Assembly (NCBI GenBank): GCA_963736695.1
Contig: CAVTPU010000004.1
Span: forward strand, 1,674,001 to 1,738,000
DNA length: 64,000 nt
From: CAVTPU01 sp963736695
GTDB lineage: Bacteria; Actinomycetota; Actinomycetes; Mycobacteriales; Micromonosporaceae
Reading direction: 5' to 3'
The position numbers were made by a program, and so were the translations under genes. Positions 24,480 to 32,426 of this stretch are shown in pieces. How positions within the stretch are numbered: the first letter of the stretch is position 1; each line of letters starts with the position of its first letter. The notes under the pieces are model-generated. The model had not been told where the DNA came from, did no database searches, and worked only from the letters and a program-made list of their open reading frames with translations.

Positions 24480-24808
24480 GCAGAGAGCTCGTGTTCAACC
24501 TGACCATCTTCGTGCTCAGCCTGCTGGTCGGGTTCGAAGTCATCAGCAAGGTTCCGGCGACGCTGCACACGCCGCTGATGTCCGGGGCGAACTCGATCCA
24601 CGGCATCGTCCTGGTCGGCGCGATGCTGGTGGCGTCCACCGCCACCGACCTCGCCGGCTATCTGCTGGCCTTCATCGCCGTGAGCTTCGCCGCGATGAAC
24701 GTCGTCGGCGGCTATGTGGTGACCGACCGCATGCTCACGATGTTCCGGGCCCGCCCGACGCCGCCCCGCGCGGCCTCCGATGACACTGACGGGACGGCAC
24801 AGCGATGA
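24476..24808 (+). CDS. pntAB: NAD(P) transhydrogenase subunit alpha 2
   Basis: A 110-residue membrane subunit with three hydrophobic helices: LVFNLTIFVLSLLVGFEVISKV, HTPLMSGANSIHGIVLVGAMLVA and AGYLLAFIAVSFAAMNVVGGYVVTDRML. The HTPLMSGANSIHGI motif is diagnostic for the small transhydrogenase subunit. Forms part of the proton channel. Both ends overlap neighbours by ATGA. Confidence 0.95.
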   Translation: MSRELVFNLTIFVLSLLVGFEVISKVPATLHTPLMSGANSIHGIVLVGAMLVASTATDLAGYLLAFIAVSFAAMNVVGGYVVTDRMLTMFRARPTPPRAASDDTDGTAQR

Positions 24809-26208
24809 GCGTCTTCGACACCGTTATCTATCTGGTCTTCCTCGGCGCCGCCTGCTGTTTCGTGCTCGGGCTGCACGACATGAACTCCCCGGCGACGGCC
24901 CGACGGGGCAACACCGTCTCCGCCGCCGGCATGACCGCAGCGGTCACCGCCACCGCGGTGCTGTTGGTGCGCGAGGGGACCATCACGATGACCGGGGTCA
25001 TCGTCGTGGTCGCCGCCCTCGTGGTCGGCTCGGCAGTCGGGCTTGTCGCCTCGCGCTCGGTGCGGATGACCGCGATGCCGCAACTGGTCAGCTTGTTCAA
25101 CGCGGTGGGCGGCGGCGCGGCCGCGATTCTGGCGATCGCCGAGCTGACCACCCGCGCCAGTGGCGAGCACTCCGGTCTCGCCGCCGCGCTCGACATCCTC
25201 ATCGGGGCGGTGACCTTCACCGGTTCGTTGGTCGCCGCCGGCAAACTGCAGGGCGTCGTTCCCGGCGAGCCGGTGGTCTTCCCGGGCGCCCGGCTGGTCA
25301 ACATCGTGCTCGCCTTGGGGTTTGGTGCCAGCGGGGTGTGGCTGGTGGTCGATCCGACGAGCACACCGGCGTTGCTCGTGCTCGCCGTGACGTCGTTGGC
25401 GTTCGGAGTGACGATGGTGCTGCCGATCGGTGGCGCCGACATGCCGGTCGTGATCTCACTGCTCAACGCGTTCACCGGCACCGCCGTGGCGATGGCCGGT
25501 TTCGTGTTGAACAACGCCGTGCTCATCATCGCTGGCGCGTTGGTCGGCGCGTCGGGAACGATCCTTACCCTGCTCATGGCCGACGCGATGAACCGCTCGG
25601 TCATCAACATCATTGTCGGTGGCTTCGGGGTCGGTGATAGCGCCGGCACGCAGCTGGTGGCCGGACAGGGCACGGTGCGCGAGGTGTCCGTCGACGACGT
25701 CGCGATCCAGTTGGCCTATGCCGCGAAGGTCATCGTCGTTCCCGGCTATGGGTTGGCCGCCGCGCAGGCCCAGCACGAGGTCGCCGCGCTCGGCGATCTG
25801 CTGGACAAGCGTGGGGTGGAGGTCTCATATGCGATCCATCCGGTCGCTGGCCGCATGCCCGGACACATGAACGTGCTGCTCGCCGAGGCGAACGTGCCCT
25901 ATCCCCTGATGAAGGAGATGGACGAGGTCAACCGAGAGTTCGGGCAGGCTGATGTGGCCTTGGTTATCGGCGCTAACGATGTGACGAACCCGGCGGCGCG
26001 GCGCTCCGGCAATCCGATCTCGGGCATGCCGATCCTCGACGTCGACCAGGCCAGGAGCGTCATTGTGATCAAGCGGTCCATGGGACACGGTTACGCTGGC
26101 CTGGACAACGAGCTCTACACCGCGATGAACACCGGAATGTTCTTCACCGACGCGAAGAAGGGACTGACCGCGCTGATCTCGGCGGTCAAGACCCTCGTCG
26201 GCGGATAA
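24805..26208 (+). CDS. pntB: NAD(P) transhydrogenase subunit beta
   Basis: A 467-residue subunit: about eight transmembrane helices, then the cytoplasmic NADP(H)-binding domain III from about residue 285. Seen: MPQLVSLFNAVGGGAAAI, DMPVVISLLNAFTGTAVAMAGF, VIVVPGYGLAAAQAQHEVAAL, IHPVAGRMPGHMNVLLAEANVPY, LVIGANDVTNPAARRSGNPISGMPILDV and KRSMGHGYAGLDNELY. Together with the alpha subunits it forms a proton-driven NADPH source. A strong hairpin follows 5 nt after the stop. Confidence 0.96.
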   Translation: MSVFDTVIYLVFLGAACCFVLGLHDMNSPATARRGNTVSAAGMTAAVTATAVLLVREGTITMTGVIVVVAALVVGSAVGLVASRSVRMTAMPQLVSLFNAVGGGAAAILAIAELTTRASGEHSGLAAALDILIGAVTFTGSLVAAGKLQGVVPGEPVVFPGARLVNIVLALGFGASGVWLVVDPTSTPALLVLAVTSLAFGVTMVLPIGGADMPVVISLLNAFTGTAVAMAGFVLNNAVLIIAGALVGASGTILTLLMADAMNRSVINIIVGGFGVGDSAGTQLVAGQGTVREVSVDDVAIQLAYAAKVIVVPGYGLAAAQAQHEVAALGDLLDKRGVEVSYAIHPVAGRMPGHMNVLLAEANVPYPLMKEMDEVNREFGQADVALVIGANDVTNPAARRSGNPISGMPILDVDQARSVIVIKRSMGHGYAGLDNELYTAMNTGMFFTDAKKGLTALISAVKTLVGG

Positions 26209-26212
26209 CGGC

Positions 26213-26243
26213 ACCGAGTCGCCGTCGGCGACGGCGACTCGGT
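26213..26243. terminator. Hairpin terminator after pntB
   Basis: Perfect 15-bp arms ACCGAGTCGCCGTCG and CGACGGCGACTCGGT around a single central base, directly after the pntB stop. No long T tract; typical of actinobacterial terminators. It separates the transhydrogenase operon from the downstream protease gene. Confidence 0.65.
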
Positions 26244-26286
26244 CTCGCGGGTGGGCGCCCGGCACCGTCGAAAGCGGAGGTCCGGC

Positions 26287-27432
26287 ATGAAGCAGACGGT
26301 GCGGCTGGGACGGATCGTCGGCATCCCCGTGGGGATGCACTGGTCGGTTCTCGGCATCATGGTGCTGTTGGTGGAGGGACTGGCCGTGGTGGTGCTCCCA
26401 CAGAGCGCTCCCGGACTGTCGACCATCACCTATTGGGTGGCGGGGTTCGTCGCATCACTGTTGTTCCTCTTCTCCCTGCTCGCCCACGAGATGGCACACG
26501 CGTTGCTGGCTCGGCGGTTCGGTATCCGAGTGGAACGGGTCACCCTGTGGCTGCTCGGTGGGGTGGCCGAGTTCGCCGATGACGCACCGCACGCCCGAGC
26601 CGACCTGCTCGTCGCCGCAGTCGGTCCGGCGACCAGCTTCGGCGCGGGGCTCGTCTTCGGCGGGGCCGGCTATGGCGTCGCGTGGCTCGGTGCTCCGCCC
26701 ATCGTCACCGCGTCGCTGGTGTGGCTCGCGCTGGTCAACCTCGTTCTCGCGGTCTTCAACCTGCTGCCCGGGGCCCCACTCGATGGTGGCCGGGTGCTGC
26801 GTGCCCTGCTGTGGCAGTGGCGGGGGAACCGGGACTGGGCGGCGATCGCCGCCGCCCGGGCCGGCAACGCGCTTGGGGTTCTGCTGGTCCTCGGCGGCTT
26901 TGCTGAGATCATCTTCACGGGGTCGCTCAACGGTCTATGGCTCGCGCTCATCGGCTGGTTCCTTATCTCGGCGGCGAACTCCGAGCTGACGGCGGCCCGA
27001 TATCACTCGCTGCTCGGCCGCGTGGAGGTCTCAGCCGTGATGAGCACGGACCTGGTCTGCGGAGATCCGAATCAAAGCGTCGACGACTTCGTACGCGCGG
27101 TGGCCAGCCAATCCGGACACCGAGCGTTTCCGCTGCGGGCGCCGGACGGACGGCCGGCCGGCGTGGTGCGCCTTCCCGATCTGGCCCGGGTGCCGGCCGG
27201 CCAGCGCGCCACGACGGCACTCGACCGGGTGGCGGTGCCGGTGGCGTTGGCTCCGGTGGTCGCCGCGACGGCCCCGGTCGCCGACATCGCGCCCATCGTG
27301 GCGCGGGGTGGGCTGGCGCTCGTGGCGGACGAGGATGGCGGGCTCGTCGGTGTGGTCAGCGCGCAGGATGTGACCCGAGCGACCGAGCTCGCCGAGTTTT
27401 CCCCGCCACCCCCCGGGGCTGAGGCCGCCTGA
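26287..27432 (+). CDS. Site-2 protease with C-terminal CBS domains (Rip3-like)
   Basis: A 381-residue intramembrane metalloprotease of the M50B (SpoIVFB-like) group. The zinc motif is LLAHEMAHALLARRFG near residue 70, and the second motif is FNLLPGAPLDGGRVLRALL near 160. The C-terminal ~140 residues form a CBS pair (SAVMSTDLVCGDPNQSVDDFVRAVASQSGHRAFPL ... VADEDGGLVGVVSAQDVTRA), so activity may respond to adenine nucleotides. The domain layout matches M. tuberculosis Rv2625c (Rip3), a DosR-regulon member. ATG 26287 with GGAGG upstream. Substrate unknown; an anti-sigma factor is a possible target. Confidence 0.88.
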   Translation: MKQTVRLGRIVGIPVGMHWSVLGIMVLLVEGLAVVVLPQSAPGLSTITYWVAGFVASLLFLFSLLAHEMAHALLARRFGIRVERVTLWLLGGVAEFADDAPHARADLLVAAVGPATSFGAGLVFGGAGYGVAWLGAPPIVTASLVWLALVNLVLAVFNLLPGAPLDGGRVLRALLWQWRGNRDWAAIAAARAGNALGVLLVLGGFAEIIFTGSLNGLWLALIGWFLISAANSELTAARYHSLLGRVEVSAVMSTDLVCGDPNQSVDDFVRAVASQSGHRAFPLRAPDGRPAGVVRLPDLARVPAGQRATTALDRVAVPVALAPVVAATAPVADIAPIVARGGLALVADEDGGLVGVVSAQDVTRATELAEFSPPPPGAEAA

Positions 27433-27562
27433 CGGCTGGTCGAGGCAGTGGAGTGGGCCGCACCCCCACGCCGTGTGGCGCACAATGAGGTGGTTGGCGG
27501 CCGACGCCTTCGTCGGCCGGCCACCGGTGGTCCGCCGGACCCACGAGCCTGGGAGGCTGGTC

Positions 27563-28240
27563 ATGGCGACAACGTCGACGACACCGACAGACGCGCAGAT
27601 TCAGCGTGATGTGCTTGAGGAGCTGAGCTGGGACGCCCGGGTGGCGCCCAACGACATTGGCGTGACGGTGCGGGACTCGATCGTCACCCTCACCGGCTGG
27701 GTCGATGGATTCTCCAAGAAGTGGGCGGCCGAGCGCACGGCGCACCGGGTTCGGGGGGTCTCGGCGGTGGCCAACGACATCGATGTGCGCCTGCCCAGTT
27801 CCGCCGAACGCACCGACTCCGATGTCGCCGCCGCCGCGACCCGAGCCTTGGAGTGGGACGCGTTCGTGCCGATCGAGCAGACGGAGGTGACGGTTAGCCG
27901 TGGCTGGGTGACGCTCAACGGCGAGGTGGAGTGGGAGTTTCAGCGCCGCGAGGCGGAGCGTGCGATTCGTCGACTCTCGGGCGTGCGTGGGGTCACCAAC
28001 CTCATCAGCGTGCAGCCGCGGGTTTCGCCGTCGTCGCAGGAGCTTCACGACAAAATCGAGCAGGCGTTGGTGCGCAGTGCCGAAACCGACGCCCAAGGGC
28101 TGTCCATCGAGGTCAGTGGAGCAACTGTGGTGCTGCACGGACGGGTGCGCACCTGGTCGGAGAAGGAAGAAGCGGCCAGGGTCGCCTGGTCGGCGCCAGG
28201 GGTGTCCATGGTGGACAACCACATCACGGTGCGGCCGTAG
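27563..28240 (+). CDS. Triple BON-domain protein
   Basis: A 225-residue cytoplasmic protein made of three BON domains (roughly 8-75, 82-150 and 155-225), each with the pattern helix, VTVRDSIVTLTGWV, helix, GVSAVANDIDV. Repeats include GVTVRDSIVTLTG, EVTVSRGWVTLNGEV and SIEVSGATVVLHGRV. BON domains bind phospholipid or other hydrophobic surfaces; without a signal peptide this one should act inside the cell. GGGAGG precedes the ATG at 27563. It follows the CBS-protease by 130 bp on the same strand. Such BON proteins are common beside stress or dormancy genes, but function is not defined. Confidence 0.88.
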   Translation: MATTSTTPTDAQIQRDVLEELSWDARVAPNDIGVTVRDSIVTLTGWVDGFSKKWAAERTAHRVRGVSAVANDIDVRLPSSAERTDSDVAAAATRALEWDAFVPIEQTEVTVSRGWVTLNGEVEWEFQRREAERAIRRLSGVRGVTNLISVQPRVSPSSQELHDKIEQALVRSAETDAQGLSIEVSGATVVLHGRVRTWSEKEEAARVAWSAPGVSMVDNHITVRP

Positions 28241-28252
28241 CCGCGCCGATCT

Positions 28253-29320
28253 TCACGAATTGAAACGTACGCCCGGCGCGGGCGTACCCACATGGCCGGC
28301 GGAGCCGGCCGTCGCCGTGAGCGCCGCGACGGCTGCCCCCCGGGCGCCTGCCATGTCGAGGTCGGGTACGAGCGCGAAGGACGCGAATCGCGACTGTTCC
28401 CACCGCAGTGCGGTGTGCTCGGCCACCGTCGCCCGAAACCACTCGCGGAACTCCGGCTCGGTCTCGACCACGCCACCCCCGATGAAATAGGTGTGTGGAT
28501 CGGTGACATTGGCGATGATGGTGAAGAGCCGGCCGAGCGCCATCGCCTGCTGCTCGAAGACCTGACGCGCGAGCGCGTCGCCGGCCTCGGCGAGCCCACG
28601 CAGCCGGCGGGCCGCGACCTCGACCGGCACCGTGGTCAGCTCATGGTCGGGCCGTCGGGCCAGCCAATAGGGCAACAGATTGCGGGAGAGCGCCGTGAGC
28701 GAGGCGATGCTCTCGACGTCACCGGCCAGCCCGCAGTTGCACACCGGCGTGGGCTGGCCGGGCCCCAGCAGCCCGGTGAGCGGGATGTTGACGTGCCCCA
28801 GCTCGCCGGCCATCCCACTGGCGCCAGTGATGACCCGACCCGACTCCACTAGGCCGCCGCCCAGCCCCGTGCCGACGATCGCGGCGACAGAGGAGTGCCG
28901 TGTGGCCTGCGGGCCATAACGAACCTGGTGGGCGTAGAGAGCCGCGGCGTTGCCGTCGTTGAGATAGACGACGGGAAGCCCGAGCCGTTCTTGGATCGCG
29001 CCGCGGATGTCGAACCCGTGCCATCGCGACTCGTTGAAGTTGGTGGAGCCCTTGACGGAGATGATCCCCGTGGCACTGGCCGGCCCCGGAGTCGCCAAGC
29101 CCACGGCGATCACCTGGGACCGGTCTGCGTTGACGTGGGTCAGCGCTCCGTCGAAGGCCGCGACCAAGGCTGCCACGGCGACATCGGGGCCCTCACGGAC
29201 AAGACTCGGAGTCTCCACGAGGCGGTCGATGAGAAAGTCCCCGTCAGCACCGAGAACCGTCGCGTTGTTGTTGGTGCCGCCATTGTCGAGGCCGACGACG
29301 ACACGGTCCTGCGCTCGCAT
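28253..29320 (-). CDS. ROK family sugar kinase-like protein
   Basis: A 355-residue ROK-family protein. The ATP-binding phosphate-1 region is VVGLDNGGTNNNATVLGADG, the sugar-binding/catalytic region is VVYLNDGNAAALYAHQ with the catalytic Asp in NDGN, and VGTGLGGGLVESGRV and GELGHVNIPL follow. The zinc site of ROK proteins (CxCGxxGCxE) is present only in part: CNCGLAGDVE lacks the third cysteine. Start ATG 29320 with GGGTGG upstream. I infer a glucokinase-like or N-acyl-sugar kinase; substrate cannot be told. It is convergent with the BON gene, 12 bp apart. Confidence 0.85.
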   Translation of the reverse strand: MRAQDRVVVGLDNGGTNNNATVLGADGDFLIDRLVETPSLVREGPDVAVAALVAAFDGALTHVNADRSQVIAVGLATPGPASATGIISVKGSTNFNESRWHGFDIRGAIQERLGLPVVYLNDGNAAALYAHQVRYGPQATRHSSVAAIVGTGLGGGLVESGRVITGASGMAGELGHVNIPLTGLLGPGQPTPVCNCGLAGDVESIASLTALSRNLLPYWLARRPDHELTTVPVEVAARRLRGLAEAGDALARQVFEQQAMALGRLFTIIANVTDPHTYFIGGGVVETEPEFREWFRATVAEHTALRWEQSRFASFALVPDLDMAGARGAAVAALTATAGSAGHVGTPAPGVRFNS

Positions 29321-29490
29321 GTCGCCACCCTTCCCGGGCCCCCGGGTGATCATGACCCTGATCGCGTGCGGATGTCGCGATCGTACGATCGGGTGACGTC
29401 GGGTGAGCGGCAAACCGGACGACTCGGGACCAGGCCTCGTCGCAGACGGTCAACGGCCCTGGGCGAATGGCCCCTTCTGGGCCGCTGGTA

Positions 29491-29799
29491 TCACTGTGTG
29501 TGATCGACCGTGAACCCCGGACCGGGAACGCCGGCGAGTCTCGAGACATCGGCGGCGAAGGCCACCATCGCCGTCGCGAGCACCTTCGCCCCCTCCGCGG
29601 CGCGTGGAGTGGGGCCGCAGAGCCCGCAGCCGAACTCAATCGTGGTCTCACCGTCGGAGACGATGAGAACCGGCTCACCGTCATCATTGGTTGTTCGCAT
29701 AGATTTCACGCCGCGCAGACGCACACTGGCGATGGGATCAGAGATCGGCGCGTTATCTATGGACTCGACCATGCTTTGATAGGAGTCCGTCATGGGCAT
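29491..29799 (-). CDS. Hypothetical protein
   Basis: A 102-residue (or 100 if the second ATG is used) soluble protein with TNDDGEPVLIVSDGETTIEFGCGLCGPTPRAAEGAKVLATAMVAFAADV. It looks like a small beta-rich domain followed by a helix, with one CxxC pair that could bind metal. No clear ribosome-binding site precedes either ATG. I do not recognise the family. Neighbours (ROK kinase, alpha/beta hydrolase) give no hint. Confidence 0.5.
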   Translation of the reverse strand: MPMTDSYQSMVESIDNAPISDPIASVRLRGVKSMRTTNDDGEPVLIVSDGETTIEFGCGLCGPTPRAAEGAKVLATAMVAFAADVSRLAGVPGPGFTVDHTQ

Positions 29800-30255
29800 G
29801 GACAGGAGTCTAGGGTGCCGCTCGCGAATCGAGCTAGTCCCACGCCGACGTCAGAATTCGACGCCACGGCCCGGTCGACTGGGTCGCGAACCGGACGCCT
29901 CGTCCACTCTTCACGATCTCAACGGTCTTGGCCGAGCCCACGGGACCACAATCGATGATATTCATCAATGGATACATTGTTTAGTCGCGATGTCGTGAGT
30001 CGCGCCACTGAGGACAAGAGACTTCATCAAGTGAGGCTTAACTAAGCAAATTACGACAATACCTTATATTCGTACATGGAGATATTTGACTCTTTTTTCG
30101 TTGGTTTGACCTCAGCGGCTGGCGGCAGCCGAGCCGGCCGTTCGCCGCCACCTGCCACATGCCGCCGTCGCGAAGGTCTATCTCAAACCGGCCACTGCTG
30201 GTACGGTCGTGCGTTACCTGCCGGTAACACGTTAGCCATGTCGGGGTGACCTGCG
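29800..30255. other. AT-enriched intergenic region
   Basis: No supported gene in 456 bases. The stretch 29950-30110 is clearly richer in A and T than the rest of the window (runs such as CTTTTTTCG and ATTACGACAATACC), and so may hold promoters for the divergent genes or be of foreign origin. A short minus-strand open frame (30038-30262) has no ribosome-binding site or recognisable domain. Confidence 0.5.
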
Positions 30256-31209
30256 TTGACAACCAAGCCGCGCGCCAACAGCCGCCACACGCACCGCCCC
30301 GGAATCGCGAAGACCACGCCCCGGGGTCATAACGACACGCCCGCGCAACGGTCGCGGCCGGCCCGCAACGGCTCCCCGGCCGACGAGACGCGTCCGGGCA
30401 TCTCTCCCCCGATCCACTTCCACCGTCGTGGGCGGGGCGAGCCTTTGCTGCTATTGCACGGCATCGGCCATCACTGGCAGGCCTGGGAGCCGATCCTCGA
30501 CCGACTCGCCGAGAAGCACGAGGTCATCGCCATTGACCTGCCCGGTTTCGGGCAATCTCCGGTGCCAACGGACGGGATGCCTCGAGGCATGGCGGGCACG
30601 GTCGCCGCGATCGACGCGTTTCTTCGCCACCACGGCATCCGTCGACCGCACGTGGCCGGCAACAGCCTCGGCGGCTGCATCGCCCTCGAACTCGCCGCCG
30701 CCGGCCTCGTCACCTCGGCGACCGCACTCGCGCCGGCCGGATTCACCACCGATTGGGAACGCCTGAGGGCGCTCTGTTTGCTGAGGTTTCACCGCGCCAG
30801 CGCCCACCTGCCCACCAGCCTCGTGCGCCGGGCGATGCAGGTCCCCTCCGTGCGGTCGATGTGTTTTCGCATGGTGGTCAACCAGCCCGAACACGTCACC
30901 CCGGAGCGGGCGGTGCGCGAAGTGCTCGCGCTGCGCGACGGCATGGGTTTCGAACCGGTGGCGCGGGCCGGCCGGCGCTATCGATTCACGGGTGAGCCGG
31001 AGGTCCCAGTGACCGTCGCGTGGGGGACGGCGGACCGCATCCTTGCTCCACACCAAGCGCAGCGAGCACGCGAACAGCTGCCCCTCGCCAACCATGTCAC
31101 GCTGCCGGACTGTGGACACGTGCCGATGGGCGATGCTCCGGATCTGGTCGCGTCGATCATTCTGGAGACGACCGGCGCGCAACGCCGCGCAGACTCCGCC
31201 ATGAACTGA
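30256..31209 (+). CDS. Alpha/beta hydrolase
   Basis: A 317-residue alpha/beta-hydrolase. After a basic, low-complexity N-terminal ~45 residues comes FHRRGRGEPLLLLHGIGHHWQAWEPILDRLAEKHEVIAIDLPGFGQS. The catalytic triad is Ser in AGNSLGGCIALELA, Asp in VAWGTADRILAPH and His in LPDCGHVPMGDAPDLV. The TTG at 30256 follows GGGGTGA; a later start near the conserved domain is possible. Substrate unknown (esterase, haloperoxidase-like or lipase). Confidence 0.85.
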   Translation: MTTKPRANSRHTHRPGIAKTTPRGHNDTPAQRSRPARNGSPADETRPGISPPIHFHRRGRGEPLLLLHGIGHHWQAWEPILDRLAEKHEVIAIDLPGFGQSPVPTDGMPRGMAGTVAAIDAFLRHHGIRRPHVAGNSLGGCIALELAAAGLVTSATALAPAGFTTDWERLRALCLLRFHRASAHLPTSLVRRAMQVPSVRSMCFRMVVNQPEHVTPERAVREVLALRDGMGFEPVARAGRRYRFTGEPEVPVTVAWGTADRILAPHQAQRAREQLPLANHVTLPDCGHVPMGDAPDLVASIILETTGAQRRADSAMN

Positions 31210-31215
31210 TCCGCC

Positions 31216-31234
31216 GAGCCCACGACGTGGGCTC
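31216..31234. terminator. Hairpin between convergent hydrolase and cspA
   Basis: GAGCCCAC-GAC-GTGGGCTC forms an 8-bp stem 6 nt beyond the hydrolase stop and overlapping the cspA stop codon; a bidirectional terminator is likely. Confidence 0.5.
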
Positions 31235-31433
31235 AGACCACCCGCACCGCCTCCGCCTGGGGGCCCTTCGGCCCACGCGTCACCTCGAACTCCACGCGCT
31301 GGTTCTCTTCCAGTGACCGATATCCCTCGGACTGAATCGCGCTGAAGTGCACGAACACGTCGTCGCCATTGTCGGTGCTGATGAAGCCGTAGCCCTTTTC
31401 GGCGTTGAACCACTTGACGGTTCCCTGCGCCAT
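31233..31433 (-). CDS. cspA: Cold shock protein CspA family
   Basis: A 66-residue nucleic-acid chaperone with one CSD/OB fold. RNP1 is KGYGFIS and RNP2 is DVFVHFSAI; it begins MAQGTVKWFNAEKGYGF and ends GPQAEAVRVV. ATG 31433 has GGGAGAG upstream, so the longer frame from 31481 lies in the leader. It is separated by 236 bp from the divergent GAF-ANTAR gene. The long 5' region is typical of csp mRNAs, which can fold in a temperature-dependent way. Confidence 0.96.
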   Translation of the reverse strand: MAQGTVKWFNAEKGYGFISTDNGDDVFVHFSAIQSEGYRSLEENQRVEFEVTRGPKGPQAEAVRVV

Positions 31434-31669
31434 GATCTCTCCCTGCTGGTCTGCCCCGGTCGGATATCGCTCATATCCCAAACCGTGACAAGCATACAGG
31501 AAACTCTGATTACGGTCCGACTGTTGCTAGGGCTGACTGGGTCTCCGTCACACCACCGCGCACGCCGATCGTCGCCCACGACGGGCCCGAGGAGGACCGA
31601 GGTCGGAAGTTTTCCCGTTCTTGCCCATTAGGTCTCGGCTCCGCCGCCAATTCAGGAGAGGATGTCCGG

Positions 31670-32416
31670 GTGGACGCCGACAGTCATCCCCATCTGGTCG
31701 AAGTTGCCGCCGCGTTGAAGGAGATCACCGCTCGCATCACCAGCGCCGACGCACTGCCACAGGTGGTGGATGATCTCATCCAGACCACCGCGACGCTCCT
31801 GCCCACCGACATCCGATGCGCGGTCACGCTCGTCCGGCAAGGCACCCCGGCATTCTTCTCCGGTGCGGGCCTCGCCGAGCAGGTCGTCGACGAACTTCGC
31901 GGCACTAATGAGGATGGACCCTGCCTCGAGGCGATCCGCACCCGCACGATCGTGGCCAACCACGACCTCACCGTTGGCGACCGGTGGCCACAGTGGTCCC
32001 GGGTCGCCGTCGAACACGGCGTGCGGGCGGTGCTCTCATATCCGTTCGACGTCGACGCGCCGATGCTCGGCGCGCTCGGGCTCTATTGTGGCCGACCGGG
32101 CGCCTTCGACCGGCATATCCCGATCCTCGCGATGCTCATCGCCGACCACGCGGCCATGCTCCTGCGGATCCGACTTCGCCAAAGCACCCAGGACGACCTG
32201 CTGGCACAGGTTCACAACGCGCCCGCCGACGGGGCCTGTCTCGACCGGGCGATCGGCATCGTCATGGCCCAACGGGGCTGTCCGCCGGAGCAGGCACTGC
32301 GCCACCTGCACGACGCCGCGACGCATCTCGGGGTGGGGGTCGCCGCCGTCGCCGAACGACTCGTGCGCACCGTCGCCGACCGGGGAGCGGCGACCCCGGT
32401 GCGGGCCGGCGGATGA
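31670..32416 (+). CDS. GAF-ANTAR domain regulator
   Basis: A 248-residue protein: an N-terminal GAF-like sensor (about 10-165; EDGPCLEAIRTRTIVANHDLTVGDRWPQWSRVAVEHGVRAVLSYPF, ALGLYCGRPGAFD) and a C-terminal ANTAR RNA-binding domain (CLDRAIGIVMAQRGCPPEQALRHLHDAATHLGVGVAAVAERLV). ANTAR proteins bind paired hairpins in mRNA leaders and prevent termination. GTG 31670 is preceded by AGGAGAGG. No cognate kinase nearby; the ligand sensed by the GAF domain is unknown. Confidence 0.9.
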   Translation: MDADSHPHLVEVAAALKEITARITSADALPQVVDDLIQTTATLLPTDIRCAVTLVRQGTPAFFSGAGLAEQVVDELRGTNEDGPCLEAIRTRTIVANHDLTVGDRWPQWSRVAVEHGVRAVLSYPFDVDAPMLGALGLYCGRPGAFDRHIPILAMLIADHAAMLLRIRLRQSTQDDLLAQVHNAPADGACLDRAIGIVMAQRGCPPEQALRHLHDAATHLGVGVAAVAERLVRTVADRGAATPVRAGG

Positions 32417-32426
32417 GCGCGGCGGG

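Noticed and set aside
28021..28320. GGCGCGGGCG-type inverted repeats at the 3' end of the ROK gene as terminator
   Set aside because: They lie inside the coding region and are probably codon-driven.
30038..30262. 74-codon minus-strand frame in the AT-rich gap
   Set aside because: No ribosome-binding site, overlaps the start of the hydrolase gene and shows no known domain.
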